Assembly: GCA_013349735.1 (NCBI GenBank)
Contig: DUZC01000167.1
Coordinates: 1-5,350 of the forward strand
Direction of reading: 5' to 3'
Length of the DNA: 5,350 bases
Origin: Rhodospirillaceae bacterium
GTDB taxonomy: Bacteria; Pseudomonadota; Alphaproteobacteria; Rhodospirillales; Magnetospirillaceae
The notes beneath the pieces were generated by a model that was not told the DNA's origin, did not search any database, and saw nothing but the letters and a program-made list of their open reading frames with translations. Both the position numbers and the translations under genes were made by a program. The number at the start of each line of letters is the position of its first letter. Positions within the stretch are counted from its first letter, which is position 1. Below are positions 5,274 to 5,350 of this stretch, one piece after another.

Positions 5274-5350
5274 ATGTTTGATGCAATACCCCTGCCTATG
5301 CTGGGCGGTCTGGCTGCCGTGGCCGTTCTTGCCGGATTCGTGGATTCGAT
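5274..5350 (+). CDS. TSUP/TauE-SafE (YfcA-type) membrane permease, N-terminus only
   Basis: The open frame from the ATG at 5274 runs to the window edge and gives 25 residues, MFDAIPLPMLGGLAAVAVLAGFVDS, plus a partial codon. This is one hydrophobic transmembrane segment ending in AGFVDS, which matches the first helix of TSUP-family transporters, where the motif usually continues as a glycine-rich turn. Members export or import small sulfur- or carbon-containing anions, and the substrate cannot be judged from this piece. The ribosome site is weak (GCGGA about 8 nt upstream). It is divergent from comF and has its own candidate promoter. The start is not certain, since the next ATG is at codon 9, but the family match is good for so short a piece. 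Confidence 0.7.
   Translation, partial: MFDAIPLPMLGGLAAVAVLAGFVDS

Overview
The window looks like an ordinary core segment of an alphaproteobacterial chromosome. It is roughly 55-60% GC by eye. It is packed with short intergenic gaps and 4-bp ATGA overlaps. Its proteins (RuvA/B/C, YebC, a Nit-type amidase, a dithiol glutaredoxin, a DUF1178 protein and ComF) all read as intact vertical housekeeping genes. Lineage is inferred from gene content, protein style and the conserved comF-grx-nitrilase-DUF1178 order. I cannot place it below class.

Right part (about 5350 down to 2851). A divergent intergenic region (5148-5273) separates the start of a plus-strand TSUP/YfcA-type membrane permease, cut by the window edge, from a minus-strand operon. 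That operon is comF (double zinc ribbon plus phosphoribosyltransferase fold), grxC (CSYC glutaredoxin), a nitrilase-superfamily amidase closest in motifs to the Nit1/deaminated-glutathione amidase group, and a small DUF1178 protein with a possible zinc site. Gaps are 20 nt, a 4-bp overlap and 4 nt, so one transcript is likely. The divergent region holds an 11-bp perfect inverted repeat over the predicted comF promoter and two candidate promoters whose -35 boxes lie back to back.

Middle (2692-2850). A 159-bp gap holds an 8-bp hairpin, possibly a weak terminator for the comF operon, followed on the minus strand by a candidate promoter for the next operon.

Left part (2691 down to 1). The minus-strand operon yebC-ruvC-ruvA-ruvB encodes a YebC/PmpR-family protein and the complete RuvABC Holliday-junction machinery. 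RuvA and RuvB form the branch-migration motor and RuvC is the resolvase. ruvC-ruvA and ruvA-ruvB each overlap by ATGA. ruvB runs off the left edge with 267 codons visible.

All genes but the last are on the minus strand. I found no mobile element, CRISPR array, tRNA, rRNA or clearly novel system. The most interesting points are regulatory (the palindrome in the comF/permease divergent region) and contextual (a glutaredoxin translationally coupled to a Nit-type amidase and a DUF1178 protein).
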